Assembly: GCA_008477525.1 (NCBI GenBank)
Contig: SPDT01000001.1
Location: forward strand, 4,650,001 to 4,714,000
DNA length: 64,000 nt
Source of the DNA: Hypomyces perniciosus
Taxonomy: Eukaryota > Ascomycota > Sordariomycetes > Hypocreales > Hypocreaceae
Direction: 5' to 3'
Below the pieces are notes generated by a model. It searched no databases, had not been told where the DNA came from, and saw only the letters and a program-made list of their open reading frames with translations. The translations under genes were made by a program, and so were the position numbers. Of this stretch, positions 45,445-57,223 are shown piece after piece (within the stretch, counting starts at the first letter, position 1; each line of letters opens with the position of its first letter).

Positions 45445-46933
45445 TCAGTTCATTTTCCGCCATTGTTGCTTGACTGCTGATGCCGTCCGATCAAGCTTCA
45501 AGGCAATCCATGATTCTGACTTATCCTCCATCTTCCATGCTCTTAACCGGCGTTTTTCTAGTGGGGTCCATGAGCGTCGTTGGCCTGACACATTCCCGCT
45601 TCCGCCGTTGGTGCTTAGGGAATCATCATTTTCATTAATGTTAGAGATCGCATGGTTATCAGTCTGACTGAATTGCCGATCCATACAACTTAGAGAGTCT
45701 TTGTTTGAAGCTTCCTTGCAACCACTCTGAGGAGTTTCAGGTCGTCTGCGCAGATCATAACGCCATTTCAAGATGTTGTGTTCAGGTTGGGTGTGACATG
45801 TATTGTCCTCAGACGGTGGACTTTGCAACAAATACAGGGCTTCGAGGAGGGCTGAACGAAAAATTAGGCATGACCCGCATTGACTGGCTTGGACCGTTGG
45901 AGGATTAATGGGGCCGCCATTTTGATCCACCGTTGAATGGATAGGTTTGGGACAGTGGGCACGTGCATCCACGGCCAAGCTCGTTTCGCCACAAGTGCCG
46001 TTGCTGCCGTCACAGTTGTGGCGGGTTGACGATAGGTGATGACGAGACTCATCGTAAGCCACATCCACATTGTCAACTGGTGTTGAGGCAACATTGCGGG
46101 TGCCCGGCTGGTGCAGCAAGGCGCCACATCGAGCAGTGGAAGATAATCTCGGTCGTTTCACTTCCGCCTGATTATTGACGTCATCGTCATCCTGACCATC
46201 ACTCAGTAGTCGCTTCGTCTGCTCGGAAATAATTGCAAAGCCTTGGCGTTGAAAACCCTTATCATCACCAGGACGGTCCTCTGGAGAGGGACTCCCAAGA
46301 ATTGTGATGGCAGAAGCGGATGTGCTTGAAGCTAGCGGAGAAAGCGAGGTATCACGATCAACTCCACACAAGTCAATGCCGTGGGTTGATTGGTCTGGCG
46401 ATCGCATGACGGTGGCAGCTCCAGACTCAATGAATCCTGTTTGCTCCGCAACGTTATCGGCAACCTGTTGCCCTGTGGTAGAACCAAAAGTTGTTGTGGC
46501 AGGGGTTGGGGCAATTAGCATTGGGAACATTTTGTCAGCCTTTCTGTCCCTCATTTCTTCATCCATGATCTTGTCAGTCTCACCTATCATACAAGTGCAG
46601 TAGGAAATAGCTACCTTGATTCTGGTCACCGTGTAGGATTGGTTCAACAGGCAAGGCCAACTGGTTGGCAGGAATGGATAAATTGCCCGCAAGGTCTTGG
46701 GCTATCTCGCCATCCGTGTTGGAACCAGAGTACTGGTCCATGGAGTGAAGGGAGGATAGCATGCCATCAAGACCGAATTCTTCCATAAGATTTTGAGAAG
46801 ACAGGTTGTTACTGCAAGCTGGTAATGATGTGAGATCCTGTTCATGCGTCTCTGGTGCAGGAGCCGTTTGTTCCAGCTTGAGTGGCCTTTGTGACTTAGG
46901 AATGTATGGTTTGAATCTGAGGGGGGCAGCCAT
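45445..46933 (-). CDS. SANT/Myb-like DNA-binding protein, 480 aa
   Basis: This is a putative nuclear DNA-binding protein. The model has two exons, 46630-46933 and 45445-46583, with a 46-nt intron (donor GTGACC, acceptor ATAG), giving 481 codons. A 31-nt intron using GTAGCT is also in frame but is shorter than fungal introns normally are. The protein begins MAAPLRFKPYIPKSQRPLKL. Most of it is polar and low complexity, with DGQDDDDVNNQAEVKRPRL suggesting a nuclear localisation signal. The C-terminal 45 residues (RRSWTPLEKRRLRAWKMEDK, then SWIALKLDRTASAVKQQWRKM) are a single SANT/Myb repeat with the expected spaced Trp residues (SWTPLE, SWIA, QQW). The start is the first ATG after a pyrimidine-rich leader. 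It is the last host-like gene before the repeat block. Targets are unknown. Confidence 0.75.
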
Positions 46934-48895
46934 GGTGGATGAGGGCAGGAATATTGAGTATATTGTGATCAAAGATGGGAAAGAAGAAATGAGGGACAGC
47001 CCTTCCTATTTATCCAAGAGTTGACCTCTCCTCTCGGAGTTGCCAGCGGGGCTGGAACAGACACTGGCACTGCCAAGTCTCCTCTGAAAGTCTCTGACCG
47101 AGAGGAGAAAGCTGCTCACCCCTCGCCCCTTCCTTCCCACAGAGATGCCTGCGATAATTTCGCATTCATGTTATTGCGGCTGTGACAACTTGCGGGTTCC
47201 ATCTGGTCTCATAGCTAGATCAAGACGTAGAACTCGGTCTCAGCGTGGTGGAGCTTGCAGCTACGCGGCCATGCCGGACCAGCGAAACCAGAGCTTCAGG
47301 CTGAGCAGCTTAGCGGGCCCGTTTAGAAACACTGAGTTGCTCAGGTCACTATTGGCCAACCCTTGGAGCATGGATACACATTCATGCTGTTGGCCCAAAA
47401 TCCCTGGACCGAGCACCTCACTGCGTCCTCGTAATAGACTAACACATAATGTTGTATACGGTGAGTTTATCCATAGAAGGCCCGGCTTGGCTATTCTCAC
47501 GCAGAGGGGTCTGTACTAGCATCACACCTCCTTTCCGTCAAGTCAGCGGTCCAAAGATGTCGATCCGCCCATGCTGACAAGCTGTGCTGGACGCATTGAG
47601 ATGGATAATCGCTATGACCAGCAGGATTCAGGAGTTCATACGGGCCCCCCCACGCTCCCTCCATTTTTGCGAGGCTAAGTCCACGTCTTGTGAACTAATG
47701 GGCGGAGAGCGGAGGGCGGAGTTGATGACCACAACCTCACGGCCAACGCCGGCTACTCCGGGCTCATGCTCTGTTCGGGCAGCACTTCACCTACCATCGC
47801 CCTGTCCTTGGTCATCTCATGATGCTAGATGAATGGCTTGAGCTAGAGGCTGCATAAGGTTCAGGATGATGCTCCATTCTTTGCGTAATTGGAATCGCCT
47901 TCAGCGTGGCCATGCATTCGATATCGGGCAGGTTGAAGGTTACGCCACTCATTGGTTGAATCAGCGCGGACCAAGATCCATGGGCCCAAGGAAAATAGCG
48001 TAAAGGGAGGTTTGTGTGTTTCCTCTGAGACGACTAGGGAGATGGTGAGTTGGGTCTGGCCAATTGTTGGGCATGGGGACGTCGAGTCCGCATCAAGTGG
48101 TTGATTGCCTTCCAGGATGGACACTCGGAATGTCCGTAAACTGGGGTGCCACTCCATTTGTGACAATGTTAATTTCCCACAACGGGCACTGCCTTGCCCT
48201 CATTCCCCTCTATATGTCAAATTCACACCACTGAGACCGGCTGAGAACGTGGTGGAGCATCAAGTGTTGCGATAAGAAGGCAGATACGACGTCAGCGCCA
48301 CTGCATGATGCCAGCGTCCGTGTCCACCCATTTTTCCGTACATAGGCATCCCTTGTGATAAATTCTACCCTTTCTGGGTAATTTTGAATAAGTCGTCGAG
48401 GGCCATCCACCCCATCAGCTGCGGTCTTTCCGATTGCGACAAGACATGGATAAACGTTGGTCGGGGAGAGTTGGTCTCATGAGATCAAGCAAGTGTCCGG
48501 GACGTAGACCAATTTCAGGGTACTGTCATGGTAGAGAGGACACGGTTAAAGCGCTGGATCAAGAGCAGGCGTAATCATGTTTCTTGTCTGTTGTAAGAAC
48601 CCATAATGAAGTTGCAAGACGTGTAGATAGAAGGTTAAGTACGTGGGAGCGAGAACAAAAGGGAGGAAACAATGACATGAGAGGTACATGGCAAGCGAGG
48701 GAGGGCGGGTCTTTTTATGGCCGACGCAAAAGCAGCGAGGGATGGAGGGGCCGAAAATTCCCCGATGAGGCAATTGCCAAATGTGGTGGGCCAAGACCAC
48801 AATTTCCGGATACAAACAAGCCGTCTGAATTTTTACTGTTTTATTTAATTTATTATAAATAATTTAATAATTATTCTTATAATATTTGTAATAGG
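46934..48895. other. Gene-free flank of the retroelement block
   Basis: This is the upstream region of the SANT/Myb gene. The short frames (for example 47145-47519 and 47861-48166) have no recognised motif and ordinary shadow-like composition. Base composition turns sharply AT-rich from about 48830. Confidence 0.45.
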
Positions 48896-49112
48896 TGTAG
48901 CCTAACTGGAAAGCATGCAGTTAAGGCACTTCTGTATTGTCTATCTATAGCTGAAGGAAGGAAGCTCTATACTAGCTATATATGCGTTATATAGTTGTGC
49001 GTATAGGGTTATAGCTAAGGTGGTTTCTTAATTAAGTAAGCGGTCTAGTATTGGTTGTATTTCCGGATTTGGCGTAGTTGTAATTCCGGGAGATATAGCC
49101 TAGCCTATAACA
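48896..49112 (-). repeat. Outer gypsy element LTR, left copy (3' LTR)
   Basis: This 217-bp LTR pairs with 60802-61018. It is less mutated than the right copy at several sites (for example GCATGCAG here versus GTATACAG there). However, the right copy keeps GGCCGAGG where this one has AGCTAAGG, so both copies mutated independently. Confidence 0.85.
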
Positions 49113-49856
49113 TTACCCCCCCTTTTTATAGTAGCTCTCTCCTTAGGCGCTGTTGCTTCGCTAGCGTATAGCTATTAAATGGCCTATTATTAAATTCGAT
49201 TAGGCTATATTTAGATATATAGTCGTCAAGGGCTACTATATCTTTAAGTATATATATTGGTTCCTAGGTTAGCTTTATATATCCTTTCCATTATATTAAT
49301 GCTTTGCGGAAAAAGCTGCGACCTTACTGCTTAGTCCTTGCGCAAAGGACCTCTTTAATTTCCTATTTATCCTCGCTATCCATTTATATTAGTAGTGGTT
49401 AAAGGTTATCTAAAATCTAGCCTAAAAGGGGGTTATCGGCCACTCTTTTTAGCAGGTTAATATATAATCGCGGGTATATACTAGTTAATATACCTAGTTT
49501 TATTATATAAAGGCTAATAACCTTTATTACTGTATATTTATAATATAAAGTATTAAACTTTTTAAAAGGCTAGGGAGTATTATAGTTGCTAAGGTATAGC
49601 TAGACTTTATTTTTTACTTTATATCTTTTAAAGGGGCTTTACTGCTAGTTTGCGGAGTCTTTATAGTATTATTATATAGCAGTAAATGCTGCTTAGGCAA
49701 AGGCGGTTACTCCTTTTAATCTCTTAATTATTTTTTTTACAGCCTTTTCCTCTAAGTCTTTTAATTTAATAGCTTTATTTTCTTTTATATATAGCTAAAG
49801 GGGTTCTATATAGTAGCTATACTTAAAGAAAAAGGGGTTTATTTAGATAGCTATTT

Positions 49857-50259
49857 TGTCGAGGGGGAATTGGCACTCCAAAACACATACACAATATACA
49901 CATATACCTATACACAACGACTGGTATCGAGCGCGGGAACCGCGCTCCTGACAGAACCACGAAGCGGCGATTGAGTAATATAGGGGCTAAAAAGATACTG
50001 CGGATCATTTAATTATAATGCCGGCAGCTAAAAGCAACCAACAGTTACCTTTATACGCCTCAGCGACTGTGTTCTTACAGGTGGGGTTATGTGTTGAAGG
50101 GGGAAGAAGGTTGTTGTTTATTAAACTAGGTCTATCTGTATATCTTTATACTCCTATGCTTTCCTAATCCAGTAGCTGCTTAAATAAGCAGCCAACCTTT
50201 CTCGGGTAAGCTAATAAGAAAAAATGCTGGTGCGTTGGGCATGTCAGTTACCCCCGACA
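49857..50259 (-). repeat. Solo LTR inserted into the outer gypsy element
   Basis: On the minus strand it begins TGTCGGGGGTAACTGACATG, carries a GTATAAAG promoter-like box, and ends CAATTCCCCCTCGACA. TG...CA ends and a length of 403 bp fit an LTR. It has near-normal GC content inside a very AT-rich host element, so it arrived after most of the mutation or escaped it. The flanks TATTT and AACTA give no clear target duplication. A heavily C-to-T/G-to-A changed copy of its start lies at the right window edge in the opposite orientation. Confidence 0.65.
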
Positions 50260-50925
50260 AACTATATATTTGCAGTTATTTAAAGCTAGTTATACTACTA
50301 GGAGGAGGTCTCTTTAATTACTCTAAAGGTAATCTATATATACTTTAAAATATACTTAAATCTCTTAATTGCTCCTCTCTAGTCTACTATTAATTTATAA
50401 GTAATATACTATACTTAGGCGTTACTAGGTTCCTGCTAGTTTATAAAAAGCTCTCTAAAAGCGGCTAGTTTAATTAAATCTTTAGTCGCTAACTATAAAC
50501 TAAAATATCTTATAGAACTAATAGTGGCATTAAAAGAACCTCTTTATATATACTTCTGCCTCTATACTCTCTATTACTTTAAAAGTAATATTTTTAATAA
50601 ACTAGTTCATAATAACTTAAAAGTATTATACTTATATTAGTTTTATAGGTAATAGGTCGACTATAAAGTCTATAGTTAAGTTACTGTAGATATATTAAGG
50701 AATAGGTAATAGTTTAAGGAGTCCTCGCTTATAGCTTCTCTATACTTTTCCTTTTCTATATATACTGCAGTTATAAAGGAATTATCAGACTATACTGCTA
50801 ATTCCTAGCTAAAAAAACCTATAAGAAATAATAGCTAAGGTTCTATTATAACTTAAATGGCCTAAGACTGCAGTATTTTATTTTACTTGTATAATATAAG
50901 TGTATAGCATTTTACCTTCTTCTTC

Positions 50926-51087
50926 TATTACGGCACACAAAACAGCGGGTCAAGGTGATATCTTTATTGTGCCTTGAACAAGGCAAGAAGCTATGAGAAT
51001 GTGGTTCGAAGGTGTAGGACTAAGTTATTACGTGAGGACGCACGTAATGCTAATGAGTTATTAGAGGGCAGGTTTGGTGCCGTGACA
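50926..51087 (-). repeat. Inner gypsy element LTR, left copy (3' LTR)
   Basis: This 162-bp copy has GGCACACAAAACAGCGGGTC where the right copy has TA-rich variants, so it is the less mutated end at that place. Confidence 0.88.
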
Positions 51088-54000
51088 GTACCCCCCCCTT
51101 TTCAAACTCCATTTGCCCCTAAATGGCTATTCTAAGACTATATATTCCAATCCTCCTATTATATTAATTCCGTTGTAAGCGGCTGCTGCGTCGCGGGTCC
51201 GGCTAGTTAGTTATCTTCTTCTTCTTGACCTAGGCAGGCGGGCCAGGCTTATCGGGGTTTTTTATATAGTATTCTAAAAGGGCAGCGTCTTATCCTTTCA
51301 GATCCTTTACAGGTTGCTAGCTTAATGCATAGTGTTTCCAGGCTATATAATAGTGTAGGCTATCCTTATTATAGCAGTCGAGGATCTTATTAAATTCCTA
51401 CTTTTCTACTATTTTATTTATTTTATTATCTTTTTCAAGGATTTATCCCTATATATTCTTATTCTTTTATTTATTAGTAGCGTCTTATCCCAGTAAATAT
51501 ATCTATTAGCCTGCTTTATTAACTGCTAGTGGTTTAAAGAGAGAGTTATAGAATATAAGGAAAATGCAGATATAGTTAGGGAGTTTGAGTCAGTAAGCTT
51601 AAAGGTATATATTAAGGATTTTATATAGGCTTACCTATTTATTATCTCCTTTTTTTATTAGGCGGTTTATTTTAAGGTATTTAGTCTTTAACTATACTTT
51701 TTTACTAACTGTAAATTAGTATGAGTCTTTTTTTGATATATTAGCTGCAGCCTTGTATTAGGCGATTAACTGTACTGCAAAGGCTTTTAGTTAATTTAGG
51801 ATTTATTGGAAACATTTAGCTATAGTGTTTGCTTTATAGAAACTCTTTTTTTAGGCGATAAATAAGTTTAATAGGCAGGGGTTTAAAGGCTTAACTCCTA
51901 GGCGCAGGTAAAAACTATAATTTATAAAGAATAGCGAGGTTCCTGTTATCTCGGATATTTAATTATTTTAGGCAAACTCTATAAATAGTAACTAGTTTAT
52001 TTAATTATTTTAGTAAAAACTTATAAACTGCCTAAAATACTGCTTTACTTTTGCATTTAATTGTTTAGTTTAGTTATTAGTTTTTAAATAGTAGGTTAAA
52101 GAATATTTAAAGTGAATTTTGAGTTACTAGGATAGCTGCTTTTAAAATTTAAATATAAACTAGGTACCCTGGTTTAATATAATTATTTCTAGGGCTTTAT
52201 ATAAAGTGTAGATATATAAGATAAAGGCGTTGGTGAGTTTTTTGGCATTAAGTGTGCAGGTAATAATAAAATAGTGTATTTTTGTTAAGTAGTATACTAT
52301 TATAAGGATATTTTTATAGACTAAGCTTTACTAGTTATAGTCAGGCAGTAGTGTAATATAGTTTACTAAAATATTGCTTTAGGCCTGGAATAGTACTGGT
52401 AATGGTTTTAGGAATCTTAAGGGAGCAGACCTGCTTAATTTCATTTAAAAATATAAATTATAGCCTTTAATAAAAGTATTAATATCGGCTAATATTTATG
52501 GCTATTAGTATATACAGTTAAAGAGGTTTAGCGTTTTTACTTATCCTAGGTATCCCCTTAGCTTAAAAGAGTGTATTTAATATATAACTTATATCTTTGC
52601 CTTATTTATTAGCAGGAGGAAGAGTTATTCCTAGTAGTATATTTAATTGCTGTAGATCTGAAAGTTTTATATCGCTGCCTTTAAGTTACTTTAAACGCTT
52701 TTAGGCTATTATTAAATAACTGGGTTTTAAAGCGCCTGTATTATAATACTTGCTATATTTAATAATTCATAGGCTTTATTAATTATTCTATTAATTAATA
52801 TTTTTAAGTTTGGGATTAAAGTATTAGTTATTATAGCGAATAGGTTTTTATTATTTATGCTTTTTGTAATATCAGTATAGGTATAGGGGTTAAAGCAGCT
52901 TTCTAGGAGTAAAGTTCTTTTCTTTTCTTTTAATTAGTTATTATTTTAGGTTAACTTTACTGGGATATCCTAAAATCTCCTGTTTAATATATTAGGCTTT
53001 ACTGCTTTTAATTTAGGCTAGTAAATAATCCAGAAATTATACTAGGATAGGAATTTAGACTAGTAGACTTATCTTTAATTTAATACTTTAGTAGTTATAA
53101 AGTATTCTAGGTTTTTATAGTCTATAATAATCTTAAATTTATTTTTTATGCTTTAGAGTTTAAGGCGCTATTTTTCTAATAATTTAATAATAGCTAGCAG
53201 TTCTTTATTATAGATTTTATAATTGTATTTAGTAAGTGAATGCTTTAATAAGAAGTATATTACTGGTTGTAAGATATTATCTTTATTATATTAAAAGAGA
53301 ATATTACTAGATGCCTAATTTAAGGTATTTATTTTTAGGACTGTCTTTTTATTATAGTTAAAGAAAGTAAAGATTAGGGCGGTTATAAACTGGGTTTTAA
53401 GATAGTTGAATGCAGTAGTATAAAGTTCCGCTTAATTTTATAGTGTATTTTTTTTAAAAGGCTGTTTAAGGGTTTGCAGATATTAGAAAAGTTTTTAATA
53501 AACTGGCGATAGAAATTCGCAAAGCCTAGGAAATGTTGGAGTTCGCGGAGGTTTGAGGGTCTCTTTTAATTTATAATCGCGGCTACTTTCTCGGGGTTTA
53601 TCTCGATACTATTGCTTGTAATGATTAGGCTAAGGTATTTTGTTTTTGTTGTCTTAAATTTGCATTTTTTAATATTAATTTAGAGACCTATATCGATTAA
53701 TTTATCTATAACTTTTTATATATATTATTAGTATTCCTTTTATGTAGCTAAGTAGACTAAAATATTGTTAAGGTAGGCTATATAAATTTTATTAAGTAAA
53801 TTATATAAGGTATAGTTAATATAATATTAGAAAAAGGCTGGGGTATTGTAAAGACTGAAAGGTATAATAAGGGTTTTAAATAACCTAAACTGGGTTATAA
53901 ATACTATCTTTTATTTATATCCTTTTGCGATTTTAAGTTTATTAAAAGCGGCTATTATATCTAGTTTAGTATGAAATCTGGCTTTATATAGAGTATTTAA

Positions 54001-57000
54001 TGTTTCCTGGATTAGCGGTAATGGGTAGCGATTTTTTATAGTAATGTTATTAAAGCCTCAGTAGTTTTAATAAATGCGGATGCCTTTTCCGGGTTTTGCG
54101 GCAAGGAGTAGGGGGGCAGTATATCTTGCTTTAAATTCCCTAATAAATCTTTTAGCTAGGTTCTTGTCTAGCTATTTTCTTATAACCTGGAGTTTATTTA
54201 GTAATATTAGGCGGTTTTTCTAATATAGTGGTTCTTTTTTTAGTAAAAGCTTGATTTTATAGTTTTATAATCTTTCAAGGGGAAGTTTATTTGCTAGTTA
54301 TAGGAGGAAGCTGATAATTTTATTTTATAGCTAGTTAGGAAGTTTCTTTTAGATATTACTTTCTGTTAGTTTTGGCTTTACTTTTATAAATTTATCGATA
54401 TTAGATTTTAATATCCCTTAGAGGTACTTTCTGCTATAGCAGTGCGCGAGGAAATTGTGGAAAGCTGTAGGGAATAATGCTTATACTGCTATAAAGCTGC
54501 CCTGTCTTTACAATATACTTGTAAAGGTGTCTTTATTAAGCTTTGGTAGTTGGTATGCTTTATGTTCCTGTTCCTGTATATTTTCTATTAAGTCTGCTTA
54601 GGTTAGTTTTATATATTAGGCAAATAGGTCTTTATAGAACTGGATAAATAATATCGCGGCAAATATTTAAATATCTATTAGGTTAGGTTATTTATATAGC
54701 GTTACTGCTGCAGTTTTATTAGGTATTAGTATATTTAGCTTAAGGAGTTATATTAGGTTATATTAGTATAGATATCGACAGCTACCGGCTATAGGCGTTA
54801 TTAAGACTAATATTAAAGGCTTATTTAGTATTATCTATGCTTTAGTCTTTAGTCCTTTATAGTTATTAGGTTAATAAATGCAGTAGTAATTTTATTTTAG
54901 TGTTAATGTAAGGTTAATATATAGGTTTTTTTTTCCCTGTTAAGGTATTGTTTCTTTTAGTATATTTTTAATATAGGCTTAAAACCTGACTTTTTTCTTA
55001 ACCTTCTTCTTTATTCTCTTTAATATATTGTTTTATTTCTTGCTAATAGTATAAAGTATTAACTTTAAAGGTTTACCTAAGATATTGATATTATATAGAA
55101 TAGTTATTAGGCTAGGAATTATTAGTATAGTATAGGTTTAAAGGCAATAATTTGTTAAATAGTATTGTAAGTTAAAGGTAACTATTAATATAGGCTAGTT
55201 AATATTAGGATTATATCGCTATAGCTATAGCATTTTAAGGATAAGGGGGTTTTAATCTGAAAGGTTAGTAATAAAAAATATATACAGCTCTCTATATTCC
55301 CCTATTCCTATATTTAGGATTATATAGTTAGTAAACTATACTGCTGCTTTGCTATTAATTAAAATAAGGCTCCTTAGTCTAGGCAATTATATTATTAGGA
55401 TTTAGGACTTTTAAAGGAAATATTAGTCTGTAAAGCTTTATATTAAGCAGCTACTATTAATAAAAGTTAATATAGTTACCAGTAAATATATAAAGAATAA
55501 TATAGTATAGACATATAGTAATTTGCTATCTATAGTATTTAGAATTAATAGTCTGTTATTAATAATAATCTATTATATCTATAAAGGTATTAGGTTTATG
55601 GGCTATTTTGATATTCTATTGTGTTTCTTAATATAATATTATTAAAAAGCTACTCTTTTCCCTGCCTTTCTATATTAAAGGTTATATTTTTATAAGCAAG
55701 TATATTACTAAAGGTAACTAATCTTTCGATAAAGCTAGTCTTATTAATATTTTTTGCGTTATAAGGCAAGGGATATAGCATTTAACTGTATAGGATTACC
55801 TGTATTTTTTTACTTTAAAGGGTTTAATTTATTTTAAGGCGGGGCTTATTAAAAAGTATAGTTACTGTTTAGCTTTTTAAACTTGCGGTTGCTTTTAAGT
55901 TTAGTGTAATAGGCCTGCTTTTTAAGGTTATTATAAACTTTCTAACTAAAAGTTCTCTAAGCAGATTAATTATCTTTACTTATAGGCTTATTGCTTTTAT
56001 TAGTAAAAGCGGCAGTTATTTCTTTTAATACTTTAAAGTAAAGGGTATTAACCTTTTAGGTATTAGTTTTGCCGGCTTAAGCTACCAGTTTATAGAATTT
56101 AGTAATAAAGTTCTAGAATAGTTTATTTGCTATATAATAAGTATTAAACTTTTAGGCAGCGGATTACAAGAGGTTAAGAGTTTTATACTATAAATCTAGG
56201 AATTTAATAAAAGTTTTACTACTTTTTTATTTTTATATTATATAGTTATCTTTTATTATTATTATATAATTAAGTGCCTTTTATATTAAATTATAGGCAT
56301 TATTATTTAATTGGCTGCTAATATAAAGGATATATTTATAAAAGGTATTAAAATACTTAGTATTAATTATAATATTATGCAGTATAGTAAAATATTAGTC
56401 TATATACTTTTACTAATAGGTTTTTATATCTTTATCTTTAGCGTTAAATTTATCTTTAAGGTTATTAATTTAATGCTTTAAGATATTATTACTTTTAGCT
56501 TTAATAAACTTATTAATTATATTGCTTTAGCTTTAGACTTTATATTAAGCGAGCTTTAGGTTTTTAATAATAGCGGTATTTTTAGACTTTTTTTATTTTA
56601 AGGCTATATTAAAGTTATATTTTTAGTTTTAAAAGTAGTTAAAGATAATATTGAAAAACTGCTTGAGTTTTAGTGTTTAAAGCTATAGGGTTAAGTTATA
56701 ATTGTTATTATAAGCTTTTAGGATAGTATAGATGTAAGGCTAGTTGCGGAAGTGATTGGCGAGCTTTACTTTTTAACTAGGGTCCCCTTTTATACCTTTT
56801 ATTTTTATTTCAGTATTCTCGGGTTAAATGTAGGCTAGGGAATCGGGTATAGGCTAAGGAGCTGGGCTAGGGTGTATTCTTTGCTGCAGGGATGTGGGCT
56901 TTTGGGCTTAGGGTCTCGCTATGGTTGGGGATTGGTGAATTTCCTGTAAGATGTAGGGCTTTTATAGTATTGCGACTGGGCTGTTAGCGACTTTATTAAT

Positions 57001-57061
57001 TCTTCTCGGGCAGGGTTAAGGGCTAAAGGTAACGGCGCAGTTGTTGTAGGAAGGCATAAAC

Positions 57062-57223
57062 TATTACGGTATATAGAATAGCGGGTTAAGGTGATATCTT
57101 TATTGTGCCTTGAATAAGGCAAGAAGCTATGAGAATGTGGTTCGAAGGTGTAGGACCAAGTCATTACGTGAGGACGCATGTGATGCTAATGAGTTATCAG
57201 AGGGCAGGTTTGGTGCCGTGACA
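57062..57223 (-). repeat. Inner gypsy element LTR, right copy (5' LTR)
   Basis: This 162-bp partner is nearly identical over AAGGTGATATCTTTATTG and GAATGTGGTTCGAAGG. Changes relative to the left copy are transitions. It is followed by the TCTTC target duplication. Confidence 0.88.

Larger units (their letters stand above)
50926..57223 (-). mobile_element. Inner Ty3/gypsy element with perfect TCTTC target duplication
   Basis: The LTRs are 50926-51087 and 57062-57223, both 162 bp. They begin TATTACGG (probably TG mutated to TA) and end GCCGTGACA. The five bases before the left LTR and after the right LTR are both TCTTC, a perfect 5-bp target-site duplication. The left LTR is followed by TACCCCCCCCTTTT, the complement of a polypurine tract, so transcription is leftward. 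The minus strand near 57000 reads NPAREELIKSLTAQSQYYKS, a Gag-like N-terminal part with an 86-codon open frame. Near 53755-53790 it reads AYLNNILVYL, an RT YLDD box with D-to-N changes. No long frame survives. Confidence 0.9.

Noticed and set aside
47145..47519. A 124-codon open frame upstream of the SANT/Myb gene
   Set aside because: No recognisable domain or splice pattern, and an equally open frame lies on the opposite strand.
49113..49125. C-rich tract after the LTRs as a primer binding site
   Set aside because: CCCCCCCTTTTT is better read as the complement of a polypurine tract, consistent with minus-strand RT and Gag wording in both elements.
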